64,000 bases of DNA from Bacillota bacterium (GTDB lineage Bacteria; Bacillota; Clostridia; Acetivibrionales; JANLFN01). Positions within the stretch are counted from its first letter, which is position 1, and each line of letters begins with the position of its first letter. The translations under genes and the position numbers were made by a program. Positions 23,899 through 31,335 of the stretch are shown here, piece after piece. The notes under the pieces were generated by a model. The model saw only the letters and a list, made by a program, of their open reading frames with translations. It had not been told where the DNA came from and ran no database searches. The DNA is taken from the NCBI GenBank assembly GCA_023421675.1, contig JAEZTC010000013.1, forward strand, positions 620,001 to 684,000, written 5' to 3'.

Positions 23899-25065
23899 AT
23901 GCTTAAAGCAAGACGATATAACTCTGTTGAAACAAATTTGTTTGGTCCCGGTTGCCTTGGACTGCTTAGGGACGAAATTAAAAGACGTGGGTTGAGGCGT
24001 GCTTTAATAGTTACAGATAAATCCCTTGTTAAGGCTGGAGTAGTGGCAAAGGTTGAGGCTGTGCTATCGGATGCAGGAGTTTCATATGCTGTATTTGATG
24101 AGGTTCTTCCAAATCCGACTGTAAGCATAGCAAATGCTGGATTTGAACAATGCAGGAATATTAATGCAGAGTTTCTTGTTGCAGTAGGCGGGGGCTCGCC
24201 TATAGATACATGTAAAGCTGTTGGAATACTTGCTGCGAATGGACAGCCTATTGAACAATATGAAGGTGTAAATAAGTCGAGAAACCGCTCGTTGCCTATA
24301 ATTGCTATAAATACCACTGCAGGTACCGGTTCTGAAGTAACTGCGTTTTATGTAATAACTGATGAAAAAAGACATTCCAAAATGGTAATGGTAGATGATA
24401 ATTGCATTGTTAGTATTGCAGTAAACGATCCTGAACTAATGATATCAATGCCGAAAAGCTTGACTGCCGCTACCGGAATGGATGCACTTACCCACGGTAT
24501 AGAAGCATACTTATCGGTAAATTCCTCCCCCCTTACGGATAAGGATGCTTTCTGGGCAATAAGAACCGTCCGTAAATATCTTCCGCGTGCTGTCCAGAAC
24601 GGCAACGATATTGAAGCCCGTTCCATGATGGCATACGCGGAAAATGTCGCGGGTATGGCATTTTCCAATGGTGGTTTGGGTATGGTTCACGCGATGGCAC
24701 ATTCTCTTGGGGGATTTTACAACCTTCCGCATGGAATATGCAATGCACTGCTGTTGCCGCATGTAATGGAATATAACGGAGCTGACCGGACAGTCCAAAA
24801 ACGCTTTAAAGAAATAGCAGCAGCATTGGGTATAAAGGGTGCTGATTGGATGGTTCCCTACCGTACAATGCTTGAATCGGTAAAAGATGTGAAGAATCTA
24901 ATTAAAACTCTAGGAATACCTTCAAGACTTATTGAACTGAATGTAAAAGAAGAAGATTTCGAAGCACTGGCAAAACTGGCGATTGCAGATACATGTATGC
25001 CTTCTAACCCCCGCCAGCCTTCTCTTGAGGATATAATAACTGTGTATAAAAAGGCTTATAAATAA
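23899..25065 (+). CDS. Iron-containing (group III) alcohol dehydrogenase
   Basis: About 388 residues from ATG 23899 (TTGGAGCG 8 bases upstream). It reduces an aldehyde to an alcohol with NAD(P)H. Nucleotide site AVGGGSPIDTCKA, TTAGTGSEVTAF, then the metal-binding segments MDALTHGIEAYLS, VHAMAHSLGG and LPHGICNALLLPHV, with the Asp and three His iron ligands. As the last gene of the microcompartment operon it should regenerate NAD+ used by the aldehyde dehydrogenase, giving ethanol from 5-deoxyribose or 2-(methylthio)ethanol from methylthioribose. No obvious encapsulation peptide is seen, so it may enter by binding another enzyme. Confidence 0.9.
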   Translation: MLKARRYNSVETNLFGPGCLGLLRDEIKRRGLRRALIVTDKSLVKAGVVAKVEAVLSDAGVSYAVFDEVLPNPTVSIANAGFEQCRNINAEFLVAVGGGSPIDTCKAVGILAANGQPIEQYEGVNKSRNRSLPIIAINTTAGTGSEVTAFYVITDEKRHSKMVMVDDNCIVSIAVNDPELMISMPKSLTAATGMDALTHGIEAYLSVNSSPLTDKDAFWAIRTVRKYLPRAVQNGNDIEARSMMAYAENVAGMAFSNGGLGMVHAMAHSLGGFYNLPHGICNALLLPHVMEYNGADRTVQKRFKEIAAALGIKGADWMVPYRTMLESVKDVKNLIKTLGIPSRLIELNVKEEDFEALAKLAIADTCMPSNPRQPSLEDIITVYKKAYK

Positions 25066-25158
25066 ACTAACTTAGTTATCATTAATATTGGATTGTGAAA
25101 ATAAATATTAATATAGAGGTTAAGAGGAATACGCTGTTCTAACGGTAATGGGGGTACG

Positions 25159-25293
25159 ATGATGATAGTTATGGTGATAAGAGGAAAAAGGCTTTTAAAA
25201 TATATACTCCTATTTATTGCAGCAATAGTATCTATTGTTGCTTTTTTTATACTGGCATCGTCTGATCTGGTGGAGGCTTTCAACATATTCTAA
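25159..25293 (+). CDS. Small single-pass membrane protein, possibly a gene remnant
   Basis: 44 residues from ATG 25159 (or 25162), with GGGGG a few bases upstream. A basic N-terminus (RGKRLLK) precedes one hydrophobic helix (YILLFIAAIVSIVAFFILA) and a short acidic tail. The start resembles the membrane anchor of the PdaB-like deacetylase at 42939 (MLIVALHAKKIKKYIVLG), so it may be the leftover anchor of a spore-wall enzyme rather than a functional small protein. The stop lies 11 bases from the convergent regulator gene. Confidence 0.45.
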   Translation: MMIVMVIRGKRLLKYILLFIAAIVSIVAFFILASSDLVEAFNIF

Positions 25294-25304
25294 CAGCAGA
25301 GAAT

Positions 25305-26264
25305 TTAAACTTCAGCTGTTATTTTCCCCAGTTCCCTTAAATCATATCCTCCTATACCGTCCAGCTCTTCCTTGAATTCGGTTGATTGAAGAATCTTGAG
25401 GACATTAGAAAAATGTAGCTTATAAATATCTTCTTTCTTTATTACCATTTCATATCTTTCTTTTTGCATTGGTATAAAGTCTATTTCCTTAACCTGCATT
25501 CCAGCTTTCTCAATCCCGAAGGCAATATCTGCACCACCTCTAGCAACAGCACTAGCGGCTGCAAGGTGGGAAACGCATTCTCTGTTATAACCTTTTATAC
25601 TTTGACAGGGAATGTTGAGCTTTTTTATATGTTCATCAACCAAGACTCTTGTGCCGCTGCCTTTTTCTCTGTTTATTATAGTTATATCAGTTCTGCCAAG
25701 GTCTTTCCAATCTTTTATTTCTTTTGGGTTACCTTTAAGTACGTAAAAGCCCTGCATCCGTTTTGCCAGATGAATAATAACCGAAGGAACACCTGGAAGC
25801 ATTCTTTTTACATATGGAATATTATATTGATCCGAATCTCCATCCCATAAATGGCAGGTTGCAAGATGTACATTCCCGTTATAAAGTGCATATAAGCCGT
25901 TGTAGCTGCCCATATATGAACGGAGCGGCCTGAAACCATTCGAGGCTTTTTGCAAATGTATTGAAAGCATGTCTAATATAGGATCCTGGCCACAAATTAT
26001 AAACCCGCTTGAGGGTATTGTTTCAAACCTTGAAGACATCGCATCATTTGCATATTCTCCTGAATCCTCAGATGTTTGAGGACTTTTGCCTCTTTTGGAA
26101 TTCTTTTTATAGTCTTCTACATCCTTAAGGTCTATACGGACTTTCTTTCCAACCCTGTAAGAGTTGAGCTGCCCTCTTTTGATCAGCTCATAAACTGTAT
26201 TTTTTGCAATCTTAAGTTTTTCGGCGACTTCCTGTGGTGTTAATGATGTTTCATCAAAGTTCAT
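25305..26264 (-). CDS. One-component regulator: excisionase-type HTH fused to a PBP-like (molybdate-type) domain
   Basis: About 319 residues from ATG 26264 (AAGGAAGTG 7-8 bases upstream; GTG 26273 adds three). Residues 1-55 form an excisionase/MerR-like HTH (SLTPQEVAEKLKIAKNTVYE, then YRVGKKVRI). After a linker, residues ~80-300 are a PBP-like domain with GSYNGLYALYNG, LATCHLWDGDSD and REKGSGTRVLVD, a fold that binds molybdate or tungstate-like oxyanions inside the cell. Divergent from modABC and next to its promoter, so it probably represses or activates modABC by molybdate. The classic ModE is not in the window. Confidence 0.87.
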   Translation of the reverse strand: MNFDETSLTPQEVAEKLKIAKNTVYELIKRGQLNSYRVGKKVRIDLKDVEDYKKNSKRGKSPQTSEDSGEYANDAMSSRFETIPSSGFIICGQDPILDMLSIHLQKASNGFRPLRSYMGSYNGLYALYNGNVHLATCHLWDGDSDQYNIPYVKRMLPGVPSVIIHLAKRMQGFYVLKGNPKEIKDWKDLGRTDITIINREKGSGTRVLVDEHIKKLNIPCQSIKGYNRECVSHLAAASAVARGGADIAFGIEKAGMQVKEIDFIPMQKERYEMVIKKEDIYKLHFSNVLKILQSTEFKEELDGIGGYDLRELGKITAEV

Positions 26265-26475
26265 CCTATTCACTTCCTTTTTTACAGGGGATTAAAGTCA
26301 TGATGAATGTCAAAATGCATAATTTGATTATACATCATTCACATGCGGCCTGCAATTTTAAATTTGTATAAATCATAAGTCCTAAAACGGGCTTGTGATA
26401 AGGCACGTAAAAGTTAGAATGCGACATTAGATGATAACAATGCAACCTTTGATATAAAAACTTGCAAATAAGGTA
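26265..26475. other. Intergenic stretch upstream of the regulator gene
   Basis: With 26476-26645 this forms a ~380-base divergent region. No gene seen. The left half is AT-rich and should hold the minus-strand promoter of the regulator, but I cannot assign one with confidence. Confidence 0.4.
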
Positions 26476-26535
26476 TTGACTTTTATCATAATGCCCTTTA
26501 TTATGAATATAACATTACAAAACGTTATATAACGT
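26476..26535 (+). promoter_or_regulatory. modABC promoter with a ModE-like operator
   Basis: TTGACT (26476-26481), a 17-base spacer and TATTAT (26499-26504) form a good promoter, with a start near 26511. A perfect palindrome ACGTTATATAACGT (26522-26535) lies just downstream of that start, inside the repeat-like stretch ATTACAAAACG / AACGTAACAAAAC. ModE operators are built from CGTTATAT half-sites, so this is a likely molybdate-dependent operator, here read by the HTH/PBP-like regulator. Confidence 0.75.
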
Positions 26536-26562
26536 AACAAAACATGATATTGTGAACTCCAC

Positions 26563-26606
26563 GGCGAGGCACGGTTTATATTTATAAACTGCAGCTTCGC
26601 CTTTTT
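26563..26606 (+). terminator. Terminator-like hairpin in the modA leader
   Basis: GGCGA (26563-26567) pairs with TCGCC (26597-26601); inside it GTTTATA pairs with TATAAAC; TTTTTG follows. It lies between the promoter and modA, about 40 bases before the start, so transcription would stop early unless the hairpin is bypassed or disrupted. The parallel with the nifH leader is noted in the findings. Confidence 0.6.
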
Positions 26607-26645
26607 GTTTTTAGTTAAACTTTTAAAACTGGGAGGAATTTAAAA

Positions 26646-27473
26646 ATGAATGTATTGAAAAGATTATTTACCTGTTTTATAGCTTTATTTCTTACAATTG
26701 CTTTTGTGGCATGTGAAGGTGACAAGGCTTCATTGAACGAAGAAACTATAAAGGCTGAAACATCTAAGAATATAGAAAAAGTCACCTTGACTGTATCTGC
26801 TGCAGCCAGTCTCAAGGATGTCATGGGAGAAATAAAAGCGCAATTTATTGCTGAAAACAAGAATGTTGATGTTGTTTTCAATTTTGGCTCTTCGGGTGCT
26901 CTTCAGCAGCAAATTGAACAAGGCGACGGAATTGACATATTTATATCAGCGGCCTCAAAGCAGATGGATGCATTGGAGACTAAACAATTGTTACAGGAAA
27001 ATACAAGGAAGAATATAATCCGAAATGAGCTGGTACTTGTCCAGTCTAAGGATGTACAGACTATAAGTGATTTTAAGGATCTGACATCTGAAAAAGTAAA
27101 AAAAATAGCACTTGGTGAAATCAAAAGCGTCCCTGCTGGACAGTATGCTCTGGAAGTATTGGATAAGCTTAAAATAACCGATGCTGTTAAAAAGAAAGCT
27201 ATATATGGAAACGACGTGAAGCAGGTTCTGACATGGGTTGAAGCGGGTGATGCCGACGCAGGTATTGTATATAAAACTGATGCACTTGTTTCAGATAAGG
27301 TAAAAATTGTTGCTGAGGCAACTGTTGATGCGCATAAACCTATAGTTTATCCGGCTGCAGCAATTAAATCCGGAAAAAATATCAAACAGTCAGAAACATT
27401 TCTGCAATTCTTGTGTTCGGATAAAGCTAAAGCACTTTTTGAAAAGTATGGTTTTACATTCATAGGTAAGTAA
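26646..27473 (+). CDS. modA: Molybdate-binding lipoprotein
   Basis: 275 residues. A lipoprotein signal with Cys near residue 23 (AFVACEG), then the ModA core: VSAAASLKDVMGEIKAQF, the oxyanion-binding NFGSSGALQQQIEQG, DIFISAASKQMD and GNDVKQVLTWVEAGDADAG. It captures molybdate or tungstate outside the membrane for the ModB/ModC transporter. GGGAGG precedes ATG 26646. Its place beside nif genes suggests that it supplies molybdenum for FeMo-cofactor. Confidence 0.93.
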   Translation: MNVLKRLFTCFIALFLTIAFVACEGDKASLNEETIKAETSKNIEKVTLTVSAAASLKDVMGEIKAQFIAENKNVDVVFNFGSSGALQQQIEQGDGIDIFISAASKQMDALETKQLLQENTRKNIIRNELVLVQSKDVQTISDFKDLTSEKVKKIALGEIKSVPAGQYALEVLDKLKITDAVKKKAIYGNDVKQVLTWVEAGDADAGIVYKTDALVSDKVKIVAEATVDAHKPIVYPAAAIKSGKNIKQSETFLQFLCSDKAKALFEKYGFTFIGK

Positions 27474-27491
27474 TTTTGTTGAGGTGATCTT

Positions 27492-28175
27492 ATGCCTGAA
27501 TTTAACCTGTCGCCGCTGTTGGTTTCTTTAAAAACTGCTATAGCATCAACATTCTTAACGTCTATTATTGCTATAGCGTTGGCATGGATTACCTCCCGCC
27601 ACAAAACACGACTGAAAGGATTACTGGATGCAATACTGACATTGCCACTTGTACTTCCCCCTACTGTCGTAGGATTTGTACTTTTACTCATATTTGGTAA
27701 GAACGGACCGATTGGAAAAGTCTTAAATGATATTGGGATTAAAGTTATTTTCTCGTGGCCTGCTACTGTATTGGCAGCATCGGTTATAGTTTTTCCTTTG
27801 ATATATAAGACGGCTTGTGGAGCATTTGAACAGATTGATAGAAATGTTATAAATGCTGCCAGGACACTCGGTGCTTCGGAATGGAGAATTTTCTGGAAAA
27901 TCGCTATTCCTCTTGCAAGGCCAGGTATAGCTGCCGGGACGGTTCTTGCATTTACCAGAGCCCTTGGCGAATTCGGCGCTACACTTATGATTGCAGGAAA
28001 TATACCTGGAAAAACGCAGACCATACCAATTGCCATATATTTTGAATCACAGGGTGGAGATACAAAACAGGCACTGTTATGGGTTATGATTATCTTTATT
28101 ATTTCTTTGTCCACTATCCTTCTTATGAACAGGTGGACCAAAACTGGCAGGAATACTTTTTCTTTTGGGGGCTGA
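27492..28175 (+). CDS. modB: Molybdate ABC transporter permease
   Basis: 227 residues with five or six membrane segments. ModB family sequence: LTLPLVLPPTVVGFVLLL and the ATPase-contact loop AARTLGASEWRIFWKIAIPLA, followed by GEFGATLMIAGNIPG. GAGGTGATC precedes ATG 27492. It forms the membrane channel with ModC. Confidence 0.94.
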   Translation: MPEFNLSPLLVSLKTAIASTFLTSIIAIALAWITSRHKTRLKGLLDAILTLPLVLPPTVVGFVLLLIFGKNGPIGKVLNDIGIKVIFSWPATVLAASVIVFPLIYKTACGAFEQIDRNVINAARTLGASEWRIFWKIAIPLARPGIAAGTVLAFTRALGEFGATLMIAGNIPGKTQTIPIAIYFESQGGDTKQALLWVMIIFIISLSTILLMNRWTKTGRNTFSFGG

Positions 28176-28179
28176 CAAA

Positions 28180-29238
28180 TTGTCTCTATATGTAAAGATA
28201 AATAAAAAACTTCACCAATTTGATTTAAATATAGATTTTCAAGCCGGTAATGATACTTTGGGTTTATTGGGAATATCGGGCTCGGGTAAAAGTATGACTC
28301 TGGCATGTATTGCCGGGTTGGAAAAACCAGACTCGGGATATATAGAGTTAAACGGACGTGTGCTTTATGATTCTTCAAGAGGTATTGATCTTCCAAGCAG
28401 GGATCGCAGGGTTGGATATGTCTTTCAGAATTATGCACTTTTCCCACATATGACTGTTGAGCAGAATATTGGCTTCGGATTGAATAATACAGATAAATGG
28501 GAGCGAAAAGAAAAAATAAAAAAGCTTATTGATATGATGCATCTTCAGGGGTTTGAAAAAAGATATCCGAATCAGCTTTCGGGAGGACAGCAGCAGCGTA
28601 CTGCGCTTGCAAGAGTCTTGGCTGTTAATCCTGAAGTTATACTTCTTGATGAGCCTTTTTCGGCGCTTGATGTACAATTGAGAGAGCAGATGATTTGCCG
28701 GCTTAAGGTTTTGTTGTCGGAGTATGGGGGAACAGCTTTATTTGTTACTCATAATATGGATGAGGTGTACAATATTTGTAGCAAAATTATCATACTTTCA
28801 AATGGACATATTGAGGCCTTTGATGACAGGGAAAAAGTATTTAATAGTCCTTCGTCGCTTGCTGCTGCACAGGTAACGGGCTGTAAAAATATTTTTGCTA
28901 TTGAAAAGATAAATAAGGGAACCGTTAAATTGAAGGGATGGGGACAGGAGATAACTGTAAATATAGCAGCTGAATATGCCAAATATATCTGCATCAGATC
29001 TCATCAAGTAGAATTGTGGAAGGGCTATAGCGGAGAAAACTTACTTGAATGTATCCCTGTTTCGGTTGATGAGGCACCTTTTAATGTAATGGTCACTCTA
29101 AAGCTTAAAGATGTAGAAGCCCTGAGCGAAGATACGATTTTGCACTGGGATATGAGTAGGGAACAATGGGCTGAAATAAGTAATATAAAATTACCCTGGA
29201 AGATTTGGTTAGATCCCGCAAAGATTAATGTTTTTTAA
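28180..29238 (+). CDS. modC: Molybdate ABC transporter ATPase
   Basis: About 352 residues from TTG 28180, with GGGGG 7-8 bases upstream (TTG 28165 would overlap modB by 11 bases). Walker A GISGSGKSMTL, signature LSGGQQQRTALARVL, Walker B ILLDEPFSALD and the His-loop FVTHNMDE. The C-terminal third (from about residue 235) is a MOP/TOBE-like regulatory domain, which in ModC binds oxyanion and inhibits transport. It ends the mod operon. Confidence 0.92.
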   Translation: MSLYVKINKKLHQFDLNIDFQAGNDTLGLLGISGSGKSMTLACIAGLEKPDSGYIELNGRVLYDSSRGIDLPSRDRRVGYVFQNYALFPHMTVEQNIGFGLNNTDKWERKEKIKKLIDMMHLQGFEKRYPNQLSGGQQQRTALARVLAVNPEVILLDEPFSALDVQLREQMICRLKVLLSEYGGTALFVTHNMDEVYNICSKIIILSNGHIEAFDDREKVFNSPSSLAAAQVTGCKNIFAIEKINKGTVKLKGWGQEITVNIAAEYAKYICIRSHQVELWKGYSGENLLECIPVSVDEAPFNVMVTLKLKDVEALSEDTILHWDMSREQWAEISNIKLPWKIWLDPAKINVF

Positions 29239-29510
29239 TGATTAAAGTAGTTCGGCCATGGTAGTATTAATTTGAGGATGTGTGATCACTTATATTAAAA
29301 TGAATAAATATGGCCATAAAGTTGCAAAATGATTATTATAATATAAATGATGCAAACCTGGGAAGGCTTTATAACTGGCAATTCGGAATCATAAGACTAT
29401 TAGTTATGAAATTTTTAAAATTAATACTTGCATATATTAATACTCTGTGTTATTATTAAATAAATTAATTCATTTTTAATAACCTTGATGTATTATTAAA
29501 TGATGCGTTG

Positions 29511-29557
29511 AAGCTTTCTGTTAAAACATTTTACTGTGTTTTACCGAGAGCTTTTTT
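29511..29557 (+). terminator. Hairpin terminator upstream of nif, first
   Basis: AAGCT pairs with AGCTT and, inside, TAAAAC pairs with GTTTTA; CTTTTTTAG follows. It may end read-through from modC. Confidence 0.55.
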
Positions 29558-29630
29558 AGTTTTATTTTATTTTTTAAAACTTAATACTTTTGATTTGATA
29601 TCCTTAATGATAATTAAATCAGTTGGCCAT

Positions 29631-29671
29631 GACGCCCGAATCCATATATTTGGTTTCGAGCGTCTTTTTTT
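29631..29671 (+). terminator. Hairpin terminator in the nifH leader, second
   Basis: GACGC and CGAA pair with TTCG and GCGTC across a one-base mismatch; the stem extends inward with CCA/TGG and is followed by TTTTTTT. This is a textbook intrinsic terminator ~55 bases before the nifH start codon, so it is either the end of an upstream transcript or a regulated attenuator. Confidence 0.75.
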
Positions 29672-29725
29672 ATAACTATGAAACAATCGGCTGCAAAAAA
29701 GACAAACAAAATGGAGGTAGATATT

Positions 29726-30547
29726 ATGAGACAGGTTGCTATTTATGGTAAAGGTGGTATTGGTAAATCAACTACTACGCAGAATTTGACAGTTGCTTTG
29801 GGTGAAATGGGAAAACAGATTATGATAGTGGGCTGCGACCCCAAAGCTGATTCAACAAGACTGGTTCTTCACGGTTTGGCTCAAAAGAGTGTACTTGATA
29901 CTCTGAGAGAAGAAGGTGAAGAAGTTGAACTTGAAAACATTATGAAAACAGGAGCATTTGGTATCAGATGTGTTGAATCGGGCGGACCTGAACCAGGCGT
30001 AGGCTGTGCCGGAAGAGGAATTATTACTTCAATAAACATGCTTGAACAGCTTGGAGCTTACACCGATGATCTGGACTATGTTTTCTATGATGTACTTGGT
30101 GATGTTGTGTGTGGTGGATTTGCAATGCCGATTAGAGAAGGAAAGGCTCAGGAAATATATATTGTTGCCAGCGGTGAAATGATGGCTTTATATGCAGCAA
30201 ACAATATATCGAAAGGTATCCAGAAATATGCGAACGCTGGCGGATGCAGGCTCGGTGGAATTATCTGCAACAGCAGAAAGGTTGATGGAGAAAAAGAACT
30301 GCTTGAGGCATTTGCAAAGGAACTTGGAAGCCAGTTAATTTATTTTGTACCAAGAGATAATCTGGTACAGCGTGCAGAAATAAACAAGAAGACAGTTATT
30401 GACTATGCTCCTGACGAGGTTCAGGCTGATGCTTACAGAGGGCTTGCAAAAGCTGTTGATGACAACGACATGTTCGTCATTCCAAAACCGATGGTTCAGG
30501 ACAGACTTGAAGAAATTCTTATGGAGCATGGTTTGATGAATATTTAA
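29726..30547 (+). CDS. nifH: Nitrogenase iron protein
   Basis: 273 residues from ATG 29726 (GGAGG upstream; an open upstream extension to 29678 is not expected in NifH). It is the ATP-dependent electron donor to dinitrogenase. P-loop YGKGGIGKSTTTQN, CDPKADSTR, and the two [4Fe-4S] ligands in GVGCAGRGI and VLGDVVCGGFAMP are all present. Followed directly by two PII-like genes, as in many anaerobes and methanogens, then nifD and nifK. Confidence 0.97.
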   Translation: MRQVAIYGKGGIGKSTTTQNLTVALGEMGKQIMIVGCDPKADSTRLVLHGLAQKSVLDTLREEGEEVELENIMKTGAFGIRCVESGGPEPGVGCAGRGIITSINMLEQLGAYTDDLDYVFYDVLGDVVCGGFAMPIREGKAQEIYIVASGEMMALYAANNISKGIQKYANAGGCRLGGIICNSRKVDGEKELLEAFAKELGSQLIYFVPRDNLVQRAEINKKTVIDYAPDEVQADAYRGLAKAVDDNDMFVIPKPMVQDRLEEILMEHGLMNI

Positions 30548-30588
30548 TTTGGTCTTTTTGAAGAGATTCAGATAAGGGGGATTATTGA

Positions 30589-30915
30589 ATGATAATGATA
30601 AGAGCTATTATAAGGCCTGAAAAGGTAAGCGTCGTTTTATCCGAGTTGAGTGACGCCGGTTTTCCTGCAGTAACCAAGATGGATGTAATGGGGCGCGGCA
30701 AACAGAGAGGTGTCAAGGTTGGAGATGTGCACTATGATGAAATACCTAAGGAAATGCTCATGATGGTTGTAAATGATGAGGATAAGGATGATGCAATAAA
30801 GATTATCATAAAAAATGCAAAAACCGGCAAGAGTGGTGCCTTTGGTGATGGAAAGATTTTTGTCAGCCCTGTTGATGAAGCTTATACAATTAGTTCCGGA
30901 ACAAACCAATTATAA
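30589..30915 (+). CDS. nifI1: Nitrogen regulatory PII-like protein NifI1
   Basis: 108 residues. A PII-family protein: MIMIRAIIRPEKVSVVLSEL at the start, TKMDVMGRGKQRG leading to a T-loop, and GDGKIFVSPVDEAYTI near the end. NifI1 with NifI2 binds dinitrogenase and stops activity when fixed nitrogen is plentiful; 2-oxoglutarate and ATP relieve it. GGGGG lies 8 bases before ATG 30589. The gene lies between nifH and nifI2. Confidence 0.93.
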   Translation: MIMIRAIIRPEKVSVVLSELSDAGFPAVTKMDVMGRGKQRGVKVGDVHYDEIPKEMLMMVVNDEDKDDAIKIIIKNAKTGKSGAFGDGKIFVSPVDEAYTISSGTNQL

Positions 30916-30926
30916 GGGGTGAAATT

Positions 30927-31310
30927 ATGAAAGAGATTATAGCCATTATACGTATGGATATGATTAACAAAACTAAGGAAAAGCTCCTGATGGAAGGGTT
31001 CCCGGCATTGCACTGCCGAAAGGTTATGGGTAGGGGAAAGAAAAAGGTTGATTTTTCTGTTATAGAAGATATGCTTTCCGGAAGTGAAATTCCATCCAGA
31101 ACTGTTGCGGAGTCTATTTCAGAAGGACATAAGCTGATACCCAAGAGGCTGATATCACTGGTCGTTAAGGATTATGAAACCAAAAAGGCTATTGATGCAA
31201 TTATAGATATAAATAGCTTTGGTAAGCCTGGTGACGGAAAAATATTTGTAATGCCCATAAATGATGCAATAAGGATCAGAACCGGTGAGACAGGAGAAGA
31301 AGCAGTTTAA
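30927..31310 (+). CDS. nifI2: Nitrogen regulatory PII-like protein NifI2
   Basis: 127 residues, longer than NifI1 owing to a larger T-loop region (about residues 40-72). Family features: MKEIIAIIRMDMINKTKEKL, CRKVMGRGKKKVD and GDGKIFVMPINDAIRI. It acts with NifI1 in post-translational switch-off of nitrogenase. AAGGGGTGA precedes ATG 30927, 11 bases after nifI1. Confidence 0.93.
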   Translation: MKEIIAIIRMDMINKTKEKLLMEGFPALHCRKVMGRGKKKVDFSVIEDMLSGSEIPSRTVAESISEGHKLIPKRLISLVVKDYETKKAIDAIIDINSFGKPGDGKIFVMPINDAIRIRTGETGEEAV

Positions 31311-31335
31311 TTACTACTGGCAGGAGGTGATATTC

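Larger units (their letters stand above)
29239..29725 (+). promoter_or_regulatory. mod-nif intergenic region: nifH leader
   Basis: 487 bases without a gene. Extremely AT-rich, with repeated TATTATTAAAT words near 29450 and 29490. Two terminator-like hairpins lie at 29511-29557 and 29631-29671, the latter only ~55 bases before the nifH start. No -24/-12 sigma-54 site was found. A sigma-A promoter may lie near 29590-29616 (TTGATT and TAATTA, spacing only 15), which is weak. Confidence 0.5.

Noticed and set aside
15044..25065. The microcompartment as a fucose/rhamnose (propanediol) type
   Set aside because: A class II aldolase and similar enzymes occur in fucose/rhamnose loci, but no fucose or rhamnose isomerase or kinase and no propanediol dehydratase is present, while mtnK and mtnA are adjacent. 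Kept only as an alternative.
27347..28447. Long minus-strand ORF opposite modB and modC
   Set aside because: 366 codons, but wholly antisense to clear modA/modB/modC genes, with Pro/Cys-poor shadow composition and no ribosome binding site or domain.
29239..29725. Sigma-54 promoter for nifH
   Set aside because: No GG-N10-GC element was found, and clostridial nif genes are not generally NifA/sigma-54 dependent.
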